6,826 nucleotides of DNA from Flavobacteriales bacterium UBA7382 (GTDB taxonomy: Bacteria; Bacteroidota; Bacteroidia; Flavobacteriales_D; Sanyastnellaceae). The notes beneath the pieces were generated by a model. That model saw only the letters and a program-made list of their open reading frames with translations, was not told the origin of the DNA and did no database searches. Position 1 is the stretch's first letter; each line of letters begins with the position of its first letter. The stretch covers positions 1-6,826 of the forward strand of contig DKNS01000090.1 in the NCBI GenBank assembly GCA_002469765.1. Direction: 5' to 3'. The translations under genes and the position numbers were made by a program. This document shows, piece by piece, positions 5,671 through 6,826 of the stretch.

Positions 5671-6826
5671 GACCCGACTGCTTTCACTTTCCTCACTTCT
5701 GGATGCTGGCGCTTGCATGCGTCCTGCCCGCCGCCGTGCAGGGCCAAGCAGAGAACAGCCCACCACACAACCTGACCAACCAAATGGCCCAGGCCTTTCG
5801 CATCGACGTCCCGCCCACGGTGGATGGTCTGCTCGATGAGCAAGCATGGCAAACCCGGCCGAGTGCGACCAACTTCACCCAGAGTCGTCCAACCCCTCAG
5901 AGCGCGCCGACCCACATGACCGAGGTGTGGATCGCTTACGACGACCAAAACATCTACATCGCTGCCCAAATGCATGACCCGGCACCGGATTCCATCCTGC
6001 AACAGCTGAGTGTGCGCGACCGCGTGGAAAACTCGGATGAGTTTGGGATTTGGTTCAGCCCTTACAACGACGGCATCAACGCCGTGGGGTTCAGCACCAC
6101 GCCAAGGGGGGCCCTGAACGACTTCATCATGAACGCCCAAGGGTCTGACGATGCGTGGAACGGGGTTTGGGAGGTCCAAAGCCAGATTCATCGTGGAGGT
6201 TGGTCCACCGAGATCCGAGTGCCTTGGAGCCAATTCAGAATGCCAACCCTGCCCGATGGCGTGTCACAAACGTGGGGCATGAATGTTTGGCGCTCCGTGA
6301 GGCGCAGCCGAGAAGAAACCGTGTGGAACGCCCTTGACCCGACCCAGAATGGGATGGTCAACCAAGGCGGTGTGCTTCGAGGTATCCAGGGGGTGGACAC
6401 CCCGCCGCGGATCTCGTTGTTCCCGTACCTCAGTGCATACGCCCAAACGGGATTGGATGAAGCAGGCGATCGCCAGTGGGGCAACACATACAACGGTGGG
6501 TTGGACGCAAAGCTCGGTTTGGGAGACGCCTTCACACTGGACATGACCCTGGTGCCTGATTTCGGCCAGGTCGTCGCAGACAACCTTGTGCTCAACCTGA
6601 GCCCCTACGAAGTGCGGTTCGCTGAAAACCGCCCCTTCTTTTTGGAGGGCACGGACCTCTTCAACAAAGGCGGGCTTTTCTACAGCAGGCGAGTGGGCCA
6701 AGAAGGTCAGCTCATCAACGCCTCCAAATTCAGCGGCCGCACCTCTTCAAGCACTGGGCTCGGGGTGTTTCAAGCCTTCGCCCGCGACACGATCGGAGGC
6801 CACGACGCGTTGACGTCCTACAACGT
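5667..6826 (+). CDS. DUF5916 domain protein with N-terminal CBM9-like domain (partial, 3' end outside window)
   Basis: The frame is open to the window end, giving 386 codons plus two bases; whole family members are roughly 700-850 residues, so about half is visible. After a signal peptide (hydrophobic WMLALACVLPAAV at 12-24, likely cleavage after GQA near residue 28), a carbohydrate-binding-family-9-like domain spans about 43-215, with the signatures PPTVDGLLDEQAW (49-61), EVWIAYDDQNIYIAA (86-100) and SDEFGIWFSPYNDG (123-136). The start of the DUF5916 region follows, with its hallmark segment VPDFGQVVADNLVLNLSPYE (296-315), then RFAENRPFFLEGTDLFN (317-333) and FYSRRVG (338-344). The family's function is unknown to me; the C-terminal part is thought to form an outer-membrane beta-barrel. 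The first ATG (5703) would give a signal peptide with no basic residue, whereas TTG at 5667 adds Arg2 and overlaps the mltG stop as TTGA, so I chose TTG. ATG 5703 remains possible. Confidence 0.88.
   Translation, partial: MRPDCFHFPHFWMLALACVLPAAVQGQAENSPPHNLTNQMAQAFRIDVPPTVDGLLDEQAWQTRPSATNFTQSRPTPQSAPTHMTEVWIAYDDQNIYIAAQMHDPAPDSILQQLSVRDRVENSDEFGIWFSPYNDGINAVGFSTTPRGALNDFIMNAQGSDDAWNGVWEVQSQIHRGGWSTEIRVPWSQFRMPTLPDGVSQTWGMNVWRSVRRSREETVWNALDPTQNGMVNQGGVLRGIQGVDTPPRISLFPYLSAYAQTGLDEAGDRQWGNTYNGGLDAKLGLGDAFTLDMTLVPDFGQVVADNLVLNLSPYEVRFAENRPFFLEGTDLFNKGGLFYSRRVGQEGQLINASKFSGRTSSSTGLGVFQAFARDTIGGHDALTSYN

Noticed and set aside
5706..5720. Possible lipobox (LALAC) in the DUF5916 signal peptide
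   Set aside because: Position -3 is Ala and -2 is Leu, which does not fit the lipobox, and a normal signal-peptidase I site (GQA) follows.
5631..6233. Minus-strand open frame of 200 codons opposite the DUF5916 gene
   Set aside because: The plus-strand reading carries the family motifs throughout, while the minus reading shows no recognisable domain.

Overview
This 6.8 kb window is densely coding bacterial chromosome. It holds seven recognisable genes, the last cut by the window edge, plus one doubtful gene fragment at the left edge. No gap between genes exceeds about 70 bases. GC is in the high fifties by eye. The best guide to the organism is the last gene, a DUF5916-type protein with an N-terminal carbohydrate-binding-like domain, a family mostly found in Bacteroidota. 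The MltD-like enzyme with a degenerate LysM tail and the scarcity of convincing Shine-Dalgarno sequences agree with this. I infer a GC-rich, Gram-negative member of Bacteroidota exposed to light. The genus cannot be read from the sequence.

Layout: (1) 1-75, possible C-terminal end of an unidentified plus-strand gene. (2) 123-1442, a class I photolyase/cryptochrome with an intact tryptophan electron-transfer triad. (3) 1467-2534, a class III (CaiB/BaiF) CoA-transferase, 24 bases downstream on the same strand. (4) 2510-3445 minus, an exported MltD-like lytic transglycosylase whose 3' end overlaps the CoA-transferase tail-to-tail by 25 bases. (5) 3516-4073 minus, an RmlC-type dTDP-4-dehydrorhamnose 3,5-epimerase. 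(6) 4142-4678 plus, a GNAT acetyltransferase with a non-ATG start. (7) 4675-5670 plus, an MltG-type endolytic transglycosylase joined to the GNAT gene by an ATGA overlap. (8) 5667-6826 plus, the DUF5916 gene, probably starting at a TTG that overlaps the mltG stop as TTGA and running off the window.

How the genes fit: the right half has a cell-envelope theme. Two unrelated transglycosylase families act on peptidoglycan, the epimerase makes dTDP-rhamnose precursor for surface polysaccharide, and the DUF5916 protein is predicted to be exported, probably to the outer membrane. GNAT, mltG and the DUF5916 gene form a tightly packed plus-strand cluster with overlapping stop/start codons. The epimerase and MltD-like genes could be one minus-strand unit. 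Photolyase and CoA-transferase may be co-transcribed but have no obvious functional link.

I saw no RNA gene, CRISPR array, mobile element, convincing terminator or promoter, and no evidence of an undescribed multi-gene system. The points worth checking concern start codons, gene overlaps and gene pairing.
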